A DNA stretch of 64,000 nucleotides, from the NCBI RefSeq assembly GCF_039555335.1, contig NC_092636.1, forward strand, positions 61,625,706 to 61,689,705, read 5' to 3'. Positions 26,801-33,948 of this stretch are shown here, in pieces. Position 1 is the first letter of the stretch, and each line of letters starts with the position of its first letter. The notes beneath the pieces are model-generated. The model had not been told where the DNA came from. It saw only the letters and a list, made by a program, of their open reading frames with translations, and ran no database searches. A program made the position numbers and the translations under genes. Origin of the DNA: Amphiura filiformis. Its lineage: Eukaryota > Echinodermata > Ophiuroidea > Amphilepidida > Amphiuridae.

Positions 26801-28241
26801 TCCCCTTGTTTTGGATGACATAGTGGCGTATCAGTGACATACGCCACTATGTCTAAATATGTGACATACACCACTATTTTGGTATATCGCGGCTGTGTGG
26901 CCAATATGGATATGAATTCAACTATTATTAGACATACTGGCGTATCACGTGTCATACGTCAATTTTGAATGGAGAATAATTTTTCAAAAAATTTGACATA
27001 CTGGTGTATAAGTTTAACAACTAATTACAATTAATTGGTGAATGACAACAATGTATTTTATACATTAAATGTAACTTAAATATTTATATTTTCATATCCA
27101 TTCAAGAAAGGGGACATTTTAATCGAGGCAATGTATGACAAGCGGTTAAAAGTTGCACAAACTTCAGATGCAGTTATCTCAAAATGGCCATTTTTGTGAT
27201 ACGCCACTATGTCTTGCGGGCGACGAATTGATCAATTTAATTTGTACAATTTTAAACTTATGCACACAAGCATATTGAAAACTTTCACCAAAATTTTTCT
27301 GACTCGTCCAAATTCACATCATCAGCTGAAATAACTGCTGGCTGACGTTGGCAGTAATGGAGTCACATGATCAGTCATGTGATATCGACCCATGTGACTC
27401 CGCTACCACCAACATAGCTCTTCGGAAGGTGGTGGCATCCTTTGTCTTTGTTAAGATCACTTCTGTTTGGGCCAGGGGATGATACTCTTGCTTTTGAGGT
27501 GCTCATTTCAGCTGCAATTGCACATATTTAAGAAAGTGTGTTGCCCGTTAATCAAATGATGATATATGATCAAAAAATTTAGCATTTCAATGAATTGCAA
27601 TTGCTTTATATTTCACAATAGGTAATGTATACTGCATATCATAGTGATTACCGTATTCATTCCAATAAGGGCCCATACCCCAATAAGCGCACACCCAGGG
27701 TATTTTCAATTTGCTAAAGGGTACTATTAATGTTGAAGTGACTGATAGACGTTGGTACAGTGAAATAGCTTTAGGATTTTAAGTCCTGTGTAAACTTGCA
27801 ATACATTACTGCATCAGAAAAGCTACTAGAACATCTCGGGACACTATTATTATGTAGGTAAATTTGTCTCTAATAAACGGCCCTTACGAAAAAATTAGGT
27901 AAACCAGATAAAAAATAAGCGCCCACCCAAAATGACTTTGTAATTATTGGAATGAATATGGTACCTGTATCAAAGCAAAACAGTAATCAAATAAGAATCA
28001 AAAAATGGAAAAGAGAAATGAATAATACACTAAACAAAAGTTATTTAGTTAAATTGTCTGTTTATTATCGTTGAAAAAAGGAAGCGGTTATTTTTAGTTG
28101 TGATGTTATCACAAATGATGTATTTATATATTTTGTTTTCCAGAAATGGCTTCCCTCATTAAATCTCAGGACACCAAGTTGAAGAAATGTCGGCAAGAGG
28201 AAAGATCCATCAAATCACTGGTGTCTACCGCCAAATACTAA
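2477..28241 (+). CDS. CCDC158: CCDC158-like coiled-coil protein, 23 coding exons
   Basis: Coding exons: 2477-2834, 5476-5672, 6856-6944, 7571-8014, 9032-9101, 10564-10673, 10975-11065, 11910-12241, 13821-13931, 15455-15569, 16812-16931, 17671-17868, 18106-18801, 19497-19665, 20360-20472, 20740-20898, 22330-22422, 22833-23063, 23716-23866, 24468-24747, 26166-26251, 26502-26606, 28144-28241. All introns are GT-AG and every junction keeps phase, giving 4416 nt and 1471 aa. Similarity to vertebrate CCDC158 (about 1113 aa in human, from memory) is clearest in exons 5-8 and 15-18 and at the C-terminus. The protein is a long coiled coil at about residues 360-1160, then a polar low-complexity region, then a short terminal coil. 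Its molecular function is not established; vertebrate literature suggests a testis or cilium link, but nothing here shows it. The start could be ATG 2477 or 2492. The longer N-terminus relative to human lies mostly in exons 1-4. Confidence 0.88.
2838..3235 (-). mobile_element. 5'-truncated non-LTR retrotransposon, RT C-terminus
   Basis: The minus-strand ORF 2925-3218 encodes a tail typical of CR1/L2/Jockey-like reverse transcriptases: RRKVARLNLFNQAIGGHLAI, then YKQSFIPRTLIDWNNLPKEI and a final amphipathic helix. No catalytic YADD is present because the 5' part is missing. The 3' UTR runs down to about 2838, only a few bases inside the CCDC158-like intron 1 donor. The element is antisense to that gene. 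Confidence 0.75.
3505..4345. repeat. Repeat cluster with GGGCATAAA / GTATGAACGGGG motifs
   Basis: TGTATGAACGGGGTTCATTC occurs at about 3992 and again at about 4256. The motif GGGCATAAA or its complement (TTTATGCCC) recurs at least six times between 3600 and 4320, in both orientations. The region is probably a set of nested foldback insertions. Part of it (3811-3922) is also similar to 7240-7333. No ORF of interest. Confidence 0.6.
5803..6399. mobile_element. Foldback MITE with TA-type ends, about 595 bp
   Basis: The left arm (about 5803-5975) and right arm (about 6225-6399) are inverted copies starting TATACTGCGCCAATAAAG. The arms are about 170 bp and roughly 90% alike by eye. TA at both outer ends fits a Tc1/mariner-type target. 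No transposase. It lies in CCDC158-like intron 2. Confidence 0.8.
7240..7333. repeat. Second copy of a dispersed repeat (also at 3811-3922)
   Basis: The shared core includes AGAGGGCACATCCATGAGGA and continues through GAACTGTGGACA to GACAGTGTTAAT. Similarity is about 90% over about 90 bp, with an indel in the GTGTGT run. Confidence 0.75.
7571..8014 (+). CDS. CCDC158: CCDC158-like exon 4: Ser/Thr/Pro-rich segment
   Basis: Encodes about residues 215-363. It opens with a short helical stretch (KQLEQQAKENAALQQQ) that continues exon 3, then becomes a Ser/Thr/His-rich low-complexity region with many SS, TS and SP dipeptides, probably disordered. The acceptor is TTGCAG ending at 7570 and the donor is GA|GTAAGT at 8015. 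The frame meets a stop just after the donor, so splicing to 9032 is required. From memory human CCDC158 has a shorter Ser-rich N-terminal part, so much of the extra length of this protein lies here. Confidence 0.8.
8049..8727. mobile_element. Two adjacent inverted-repeat elements
   Basis: The first element, 8049-8563, has ends TACTATACCTCATAAATATT and their complement. The second, 8571-8727, is an almost perfect palindrome beginning TACAACATGTTT with arms around GAAGTAGTCAAAACTACTGG. GAAGTAGT motifs also occur within the first element (8140-8185), so the two are probably related. Both lie in CCDC158-like intron 4. Confidence 0.75.
9032..13931 (+). CDS. CCDC158: CCDC158-like exons 5-9: first coiled-coil block
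   Basis: Exons 9032-9101, 10564-10673, 10975-11065, 11910-12241 and 13821-13931 (about residues 363-601) start the main coiled coil. The human-like order is clear: an LxQSQTQITQLKDRLKE helix, then EQQKxxxRxSIAELQxKL, then a QEDLxNQLQxTxxEME segment. Exon 8 encodes a stretch resembling the human part with HF/SLG and the long EL-rich helix. Exon 9 (SEEHEKQMNTVTERALNARQ) parallels human SEHEVEITGLTEKASSARSQ. Each exon ends on a consensus GT donor and each frame fails soon after it. Introns 8 and 9 contain several foldback elements and a LINE 3' end. Confidence 0.85.
10025..10193. mobile_element. Short hairpin element, about 170 bp
   Basis: The left arm GTCTTACCCCAAGTTGAGAG is repeated inverted at the right end (to 10193). 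The arms are about 45 bp. It lies in CCDC158-like intron 5; the overlapping short ORFs on both strands come from the palindrome. Confidence 0.75.
12721..12898. mobile_element. Hairpin element, about 178 bp
   Basis: TTTTCCACCTTGATGTGTCA at the left is matched inverted by sequence ending at 12898 (TCACTGCCACATCAAAGTGG). The arms are about 30 bp with a few mismatches. It lies in CCDC158-like intron 8. Confidence 0.65.
13203..13393. mobile_element. Hairpin element, about 190 bp
   Basis: GGGGAGAAAATTGGGGGGTA at the left and the complement of GAATACCCCCAATTTTTGCT at the right form arms of about 30 bp. It lies in CCDC158-like intron 8. Confidence 0.6.
13540..13702 (+). mobile_element. Retroposon 3' end with TAA microsatellite
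   Basis: A tail reading GCGCTGTGATCGCTTGAAAT, then GGCGCTTAATAAATGCCTAT, ends in (TAA)n near 13690-13702. Such ends, with a small hairpin plus a short microsatellite, are typical of some animal LINE/SINE families. The family was not identified and the 5' limit is unclear. Confidence 0.45.
13991..14416. mobile_element. Long foldback element, about 425 bp
   Basis: Two arms of about 200 bp, 13991-14205 and about 14225-14416, are inverted copies starting TAAACTCCTCAACAAAAGTT. The arms are about 90% alike, with one extra segment (about 14152-14180) in the left arm. The loop is very short, so a transcript of intron 9 could form a long hairpin. No transposase. Confidence 0.85.
14860..15293 (+). mobile_element. 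Decayed non-LTR retrotransposon 3' end
   Basis: The frame ending at 15003 contains RTTGPLLWNYLNDNLN, and the next frame continues with SIKHFRNKYKTQLISFYN. Together they form the usual last residues of a CR1/L2/Jockey-like RT, broken by a frameshift. A 3' UTR follows, ending in AATAAAG and ATTC repeats near 15290. It lies in CCDC158-like intron 9, sense orientation. Confidence 0.65.
15455..19665 (+). CDS. CCDC158: CCDC158-like exons 10-14: central coiled coil
   Basis: Exons 15455-15569, 16812-16931, 17671-17868, 18106-18801 and 19497-19665 (about residues 601-1033). Exon 13 (696 nt, 232 codons) is the largest coding exon and is uninterrupted heptad-like sequence rich in Glu, Lys, Gln and Leu. 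It includes a conserved MTHLVELSSKSSNDMKDEKA stretch that corresponds to human NMTQLVGQHGRTAGAMQVEKA. Exon 14 encodes DNERLRLDLVQGRRQFDKDR and continues the helix. Only one reading frame is open across exon 13; the antisense open frame of 134 codons here is a shadow of it. Confidence 0.88.
16488..16672. mobile_element. Hairpin element, family copy 1
   Basis: The ends TGGGCTACTCAGTTGAAATC and the complement of AGATTTCAACTGCAATAGCC form the arms. The internal word ATGTCTTCCATAGGGGTGTA is shared with the element at 28641-28770. It lies in CCDC158-like intron 10. Confidence 0.75.
19750..19862. repeat. Degenerate TTAGG-like repeat
   Basis: Variants of TTAGGATT, TTAGGGTT and TTAGAGTT cover about 110 bp in CCDC158-like intron 14. 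The array is far from a pure telomeric hexamer. Confidence 0.6.
20360..22422 (+). CDS. CCDC158: CCDC158-like exons 15-17: most conserved block
   Basis: Exons 20360-20472, 20740-20898 and 22330-22422 (about residues 1033-1155). The stretch MQKKVTAKRGEIDSLQSKI followed by HWLEECLDAAHKEK matches human CCDC158 QITAKRGQIDALQSKI and FLEEAMTNANKEK almost residue for residue, and it is what identifies the gene. Exon 17 encodes YIEMQEQDITRLKLKHQLEV, matching human IIQRQEQESVRLKLQHTLDI. After exon 16 the frame stays open for about 40 nt into the intron, ending in TAA at 20938-20940. Retention would give a truncated protein, but the GT donor at 20899 and the homology of exon 17 favour splicing. Confidence 0.92.
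20650..20722. repeat. ATTG microsatellite
   Basis: Imperfect (ATTG)n with CC interruptions, ending about 18 bp before the exon 16 acceptor of the CCDC158-like gene. Confidence 0.8.
22833..24747 (+). CDS. CCDC158: CCDC158-like exons 18-20: disordered linker
   Basis: Exons 22833-23063, 23716-23866 and 24468-24747 (about residues 1156-1376). Exon 18 begins with ELQRSS, equivalent to the human KELQG that ends the long coil, and then becomes Ser/Thr/Gln-rich. Exon 19 contains a short conserved helix (LELKELLSEMKTVLNTAV) that parallels human DLKQLLQELRSVINEEP. Exon 20 is Pro/Ser/Thr-rich (SPVSNTPTLATSYTPHPQGP) and ends in a basic cluster (KTRRTRHRR). The ORF that starts at 24357 in another frame is a shadow; phase 1 entry from exon 19 fixes the frame. 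Confidence 0.82.
26166..28241 (+). CDS. CCDC158: CCDC158-like exons 21-23: C-terminus
   Basis: Exons 26166-26251, 26502-26606 and 28144-28241 (about residues 1376-1471, then TAA at 28239-28241). An acidic spacer is followed by a short coiled coil (HHIEQLEEQLKVLSKIGGQL) and a basic tail (KEMASLIKSQDTKLKKCRQE). This mirrors the human end, where LQNRLESLQTLVEDL is followed by KNQAMSSMIRNQEKRIQKVK. Intron 22 carries a TIR element that starts three bases after the exon 22 donor. Confidence 0.87.
26610..27229. mobile_element. TIR element with iterated internal motif, about 620 bp
   Basis: The left end AATTCGTCGCTCCCAAGACA is matched inverted at the right end (to 27229). The arms are about 33 bp with a few mismatches. 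The core word GACATAGTGGCGTATCA or a variant recurs inside at about 26626, 26817, 26835 (inverted), 26866, 26931 and 26995. No transposase. The element starts at base 4 of CCDC158-like intron 22. Confidence 0.8.
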
Positions 28242-28570
28242 TGCTGCAACACGAATATTTCATTCAAAAACAAGATATTTAACAGAACCGATTCTTATGA
28301 AAAAACACAGATTCATCAAATCACTTCTTTTTTCCAACAAGAAATCCAACAAATCCAGTGAATGGTTGATTTTTCAAACACAGCTATGCAAACTGAAGAA
28401 TTTCCCTCCACGTTGGATGTTGGTTGCATTTTATGAAAATTACTGTCTTTTTTTTTCTTATTTTCTTGCCTTTTGTATTCAATTTAAATCTGTATTTGAT
28501 GCAGTTGAAATGTTATATTGTTATTTATTTGTTACCACAGTTGATGAACTCACATTCCAAGGGAAGATGC

Positions 28571-28576
28571 AATAAA
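28571..28576 (+). terminator. Candidate polyadenylation signal of the CCDC158-like gene
   Basis: AATAAA lies 330 nt after the stop codon at 28241, in AT-rich sequence. It is the first canonical hexamer I found downstream. A foldback element begins about 65 bp further on. The position is plausible for a short 3' UTR but has no transcript support. Confidence 0.45.
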
Positions 28577-28640
28577 ATAATTGTCAGTGCCTACAGTAAA
28601 CAGCATTATATTAGCTTGTATCTACAAGAGATGTGACATT

Positions 28641-28770
28641 GGACTATTCCAGTTAAAATCCATACCCCCTATCCACACAGGGGATTTAAATTTCAAATTG
28701 ACACCCCCTAAAATCTGACACCCTGTCATGTCTTCCATAGGGGGTGTAAGGATTTCAACTGGAATAGGCT
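28641..28770. mobile_element. Hairpin element, family copy 2
   Basis: GGACTATTCCAGTTAAAATC at the left and the complement of GGATTTCAACTGGAATAGGC at the right form the arms. It shares the internal TGTCTTCCATAGGGG word with 16488-16672. It sits just past the likely end of the CCDC158-like transcript. Confidence 0.75.
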
Positions 28771-29539
28771 AATAATTAAGTAACATTAATTACAGACTAA
28801 AGTGGGGTTTGGTGTAACCAAACATCACTTTTAATTGTCTGACTTCATGGCAAGACACTGTGGCTGCATGAGATGCATGTCCTTATGCCTGTCTGTTAAT
28901 TGGTTTACTATATGAACTCAAAGGTCTACTATATTACCAAAAGCCCAGTGCGCCATATTGGCTTGTCACGCCTGGAGACCAAAATAGTGTACCTCTGACA
29001 TTTATCAGTAACAGTCTAAAATCTTACAAGAATTTGCCCCTGCACACCGTCGACGTCCTATACGATAAATATAAATTTAATACTCCGTTGGTGAGCGACG
29101 GGCGAGTGGTAGTGAGCGACAGGCGAGTGGTATTTCACTGAACATAAGAAAAGGAGTTCTATCTGATTGGCTAGCAATCGATCGCTTAGGTCGCTCAGTA
29201 GTCAACTACAAACTCATGCATTCAATTCGATTGAAATCGATTATTCTATTATTGACGAAGATAAAGAGCGTGATAGTGTCAATAATGTACATTGTATTGC
29301 ACCTGGTTTTACCAGCATTCCTTTATAAAATAATTTTCTCAAAGAGTTGAATATTATCAAAATTTTTACCCAGGATTTCAAATTTTTACCCGCAAATTGC
29401 AGTTAAACATATCCACAGCAAAATACCGGTCCTCACTAATTAGTACATTTAATTTCCAGTTAGTACATTTAAACGAAACCTGTGATTTACGTGACAACAA
29501 ATAAAATTTTCTTACAATAGAAATATCATATGGGATACT

Positions 29540-31042
29540 GATATGGTAGGCCGCAACCGCCACAACGTGGAGCTGCTACGCGTAGCTGACTTTTTGTTCC
29601 GTGGAGCCAAATTGACCAATCATGTTAGAGTTTTTCATTACTCGGAGGTAAAACTGACCAATCAAGTACGACTTACTCATTACGTGAAGCGAATTTAGTC
29701 ATTAAGAATTTGCCAGGCGAGCTTCACGAAGTTGCAAGATATCCTCGGTCACGATAGTTATGATTCAAAAAGTAATTTATGAAAAGTACGAACCGACTTA
29801 TTATTAAGATGGACATGCACTCACAAGAAACTCATACAGTATTGTACACAACTATATAGCTAGGCAGAGTGGTGGTAAACCATGCACACAATTCTGCGAT
29901 CTGCAGTGTATCGCTGGGAGCTGATTTGTACATCTTCTTGTGGCGTGGCCATGGAATTCGACCTTCAGCAAACCAGTTCGGATTTACTTTATATACTAGT
30001 AGTAGGCCATACATACTGTAGTTACGGTACTGCCCGTTTTCCTATACACAATACTCAGTGCGCTCACCATTGACGCGTGACCTAGTGTATGTTAGAAGTA
30101 TTATGCCATTGCCTATATGACGTTACTGTGTAAAAAATAACCAGTCAATATTTAAAGTATTCTCTGAAATTCTAGAAAATATAGTTTTGTAACATTTCCT
30201 AAATTTTTAGCTAATTTAGGTGTTTGGAAATATTGGTACTTTTGTGTTTTAGGAAGGATATGTAAACGACAGATAACACCAAAAAATATGAACAAATTAT
30301 TTCTAAACCGTGTTAAGTCTGCAAACCATTATGCTTCTCATTTTCAAGAACGCTGGTTAACAATAAGCAGACTATTGTCTCATTTAAGTAAACAAAAGCC
30401 CAGACAGTATTGTTACCTTGCGTTAAGCTTTATAATCATTCACCCAACTGAAACTATAATACCAGCTCATTGTTCATTGCACAGGTAAAACAGACACAAG
30501 TGCAGTGTGTATTTAACCAGAGAAGATCTGATATAACATAGTTGAGCTGTTTTCATTGAGTGTTATCTTGGTTTAATAGCTTTTAATGGGGTTTAAGTCC
30601 TTCAAAGGTCGTGGTGAATTCTACTGTAGACATGACTGCATCATGATTATTTTAAAGTCAACAACATTCAACAATATGATCACCGTGATAGTATGACAGT
30701 ATCAGTACCGTGGGTGTCAGTGATCCTGGCCTGACACAGTAGACAAACAAACAAACACGCCACACACATGGCACATGCATGCAAGGTAACATTGACTATA
30801 CACTAATCAAACAATGGTATTGATCCTGTACAACTGTTTGTGGTTTATTTACATTCGATTCATTTAAAATCCACATAGTAAACATTAATTTTGGCAAGAG
30901 TTTTCTCTCTCTGGAATGATGATGCATCAACTGGCTCCGCGTAATGAAAAGATCTAACATGATTGGTCAATTTAGCTCCGCGAAGCGAAAATTAAAGCTA
31001 CGCGTAGCAGCTCCACGTTGTGGCGGTTACGGCCAGCCATAT
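29540..31042. mobile_element. Large foldback element, about 1.5 kb
   Basis: The arms at 29540-29660 and about 30936-31042 are inverted copies that share CCGCCACAACGTGGAGCTGC followed by TACGCGTAGCT and, further in, AATTGACCAATCATGTTAGA. They are about 110-120 bp and roughly 85% alike. The 1.3-kb interior has no recognisable transposase. Confidence 0.75.
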
Positions 31043-31390
31043 TATGATCATGCGAAAATCGTAAAACATAGAATAGAAACAGTGTGGCCGGCTCTCAAAA
31101 TCTCAAATTGTATGCATAGCCTGAGTCGCATGGCCTATCTCGAACAAAATAGCTCAATATCACCATGCGTAGTTGTTGAAAAACGTGAGGATTTATCGTA
31201 CTACCACGGCAATTTTTAACACGAAGATATAGGGATGATGACGGTGTGCCCTGTAAGCTTGAAGGATTCAAAGGTTTGTATATGTAGGTCATAGTATGAG
31301 CTACTGGCACTTTGCATTACATGCAGAATGCAAACAAGTACACACTTTTGAATAGACCTTGAATAGATTTGAATAAATCCCATCAGCCTT

Positions 31391-31518
31391 TGCGAGTACA
31401 CCTGAGATGTCGACGACATGCCTATCTGCGCCGATGCACACATCGTTTAGCGAAACATCGTTACTGCGCATTGAAAGTTGGTGTGATGTCAAATGATGAT
31501 ATCTCAGGTGTACTCGCA
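31391..31518. repeat. Short inverted repeat
   Basis: GCGAGTACACCTGAGAT at 31391 is matched inverted by ATCTCAGGTGTACTCGC at about 31501. The arms are 17 bp, perfect, with a loop of about 93 bp. It may be a small foldback element. Confidence 0.7.
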
Positions 31519-32532
31519 TCAGGATACGGTAATTTCAGTTGGATACCTCCAAAACCATATTTTCACAGAAAAAACACATTTTTTAAAAGTAAGCCCACGA
31601 CTTAGCCGTAACCAATTACTACTGATTCAGTGAGTTGAGAGTGGCAGATTTACACTTCTGCAAGAGAGATTGTGAAAATGATACTTTGTAACATGCTTCA
31701 TCAGCAGCTTGACTGTAGACCTTTCTGGCCAAGGTATCAGACAGTAAAGCAATATTTTCATTGCAGCAGCAGGTAAAAGCCATATTTTGTGAAAGGAAAC
31801 CATATGCCCATATTTGGCCGTATTTTCCATACAAAATATGTCTGCATATGGAATCGCATATTAAGACAATAATTGCAACGGCCATGATCAGTTGCACACA
31901 AACTATCAGGTTGATGAGCTACATCATATCCTATGGAATAGTGCATTATGGGAAGAAGGGAAAACGGTCTATGGATGGCATTTGTCACATCAACCACAGT
32001 ACCTACAACAGTGTATCCAAGGGGTTTGATTTGAAGTGAAAAATTGCAAAACTTCATCAAAGGAATAGTAATAGGGGAAATTCTGGTATTAAAGATAATT
32101 ATGCATTGCTGTTGAAGAGACCAAATGAATAAACCACCAAACTGCTTTTAATACCAAACAGTTTTATTTTATATAAAAGATTTAAGAATAAGTTACATAG
32201 TTGTAATATGAGGTCCAATACAAGAGTATAACAATAAAACACTGAAATTTATGAATTCTTTGTGTAAAAATAAGTCTTGAATACAGTTTGTGTCATGTTT
32301 CAAAAGCACTCAAAAAGGGTTAAGTAGCTAGTACACTGTATTTAGCTTAATTAGCATCCCTCCACTAATTTGAAACACTCGATGTATTTGATGCATGATT
32401 TTTAGTTGCCCAAATATGGTGATTATGAACATATTGAAACTGAGGACAGATATATATTTTTTAAACATTTGAATACAAGTATATGAGCAAAAGCTGCCAA
32501 TTATTGTTTAATTTCTGGCATCGCCTGAAAAA

Positions 32533-33688
32533 TACTACTGTCTGTTCAATTACCGGTACCTTAGATTCTTGTATTTTTAAGATATCTGAAAAATAAAAAA
32601 TGTTGGTCAAAGTCATCAAAGAAAAGAACGTGATTTACACTTTTCAAGTTCAATTTAAAACCCCATTTCTTTACAATTTTGCCTAATTTTAGGCAGTTAC
32701 TTGGGTCCACCAAAAGGGTTCGCGACCTTTTCACAAATCGAGTGGGGCGGTCCATTCTTAACTTAGGGCATAGACCCTATCAAATTTATCAAAAAAAATA
32801 TGTCCATCAATCTGTCCTGCCATTTCAATTGTTATACTGTTCCGGTTATTGGATAGGGTCTATAGTGATGATGGTCCACCGGTTGTTGTTGCACGAAATT
32901 AGGTGAAGCTCCGTGAGCAATGCGCGATTACTTTTTATGCATAACATTATTCCGTGCATTATTTTTTCCTAAACAATGACATTACAATTTCGGATTTCGT
33001 TCTTATTTCTACTGGTTTCATCGATACAATTTAAATTGAGTTTTGTTTAATACCATCATTTCAGGGGCAGATTTAGAGGGGGGCGCACCCGGTGCGCGCC
33101 CCCTTTATTTTTTGCAGATTGGCGCCTGACTTTGTGTGGGCGCCGAGCTGCGGCGGCGGTGGCTCAGCGCCCCCTCTAATGAAAATTCCTGGATCCGCCC
33201 CTGCATTCTTTCCCAGGAATAAATAAATATGCAAGGAATTTATCTATATAAGCTGGGCCTATTCTGAAAACCTTAGTTCATCTTCATATTTATAAAATAA
33301 CATATAATATTCAACAATGGGGTTTCAACACGAATTACTGGCAAATATAGGCCTATATCTATTTTGCCGGACAATACTTCCTGATGCGGATGGTCAAATA
33401 TATACTATCTCAGCGTGTCTAATTATTATGACAATAATCCCCATTGCACTAAATGGATTGATTCAAAAAAGTTTATGATACGCGGCGTTCTACAGCTTTT
33501 TATAAAAATATCGCAGGAAAAGACCAAAATTGAAAAGAAAAGGGGTTTCAAATTGAAGTTTGGAATTGAAAAGTATAAATCACGTTGGGTCTAAGGCTGT
33601 GCTAACACTTTTCTTTGGTGAATTTGACCACAATTTTTTCATATATCTTAAAAATACAAGAATCTAAGCTAATTGAACAGACAGTAGT
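32533..33688. mobile_element. Inverted-repeat element, about 1.15 kb
   Basis: The ends ACTACTGTCTGTTCAATTA and their complement begin arms of about 170 bp. These continue through TTAGATTCTTGTATTTTTAA and TTTACACTTTTCAAGTTC to AAACCCC. The arms are diverged. The interior contains a nested CAGGGGC element and no recognisable transposase. Confidence 0.7.
33062..33205. mobile_element. CAGGGGC-type TIR element, about 143 bp
   Basis: The left end CAGGGGCAGATTTAG and right end (GCAGGGGCGGATCCAGGAAT on the other strand) are imperfect inverted repeats. The GC-rich centre carries GGGGGCGC and its complement. Related ends occur at 57572 and 60836. It is nested in the 32533-33688 element. Confidence 0.7.
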
Positions 33689-33696
33689 GCCAGATT

Positions 33697-33948
33697 ATGT
33701 GGTGTGATCAAGCAAAATCAGTCTGAAGTCAGTCATATTCAATTTGCAGTTTATTGGATTGTAACAAGCATTTGCAAAGTGACATTTGCAGAAAACCCCA
33801 TTGATATTGAACAACCACTTCAAAAGATATGAGCAATTAAAGACTTTCCAAAACAAGGAAAATCAAATGGAAATATTCCCTTCATTTGGCTATATCTCAA
33901 AATTAAATATTTACGACTTCCGACTGATTTTGCTTGATCACATCATAT
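33697..33948. mobile_element. Hairpin element, about 250 bp
   Basis: TGTGATCAAGCAAAATCAGT at the left is matched inverted by ACTGATTTTGCTTGATCACA at the right. The arms are about 32 bp. Confidence 0.7.
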
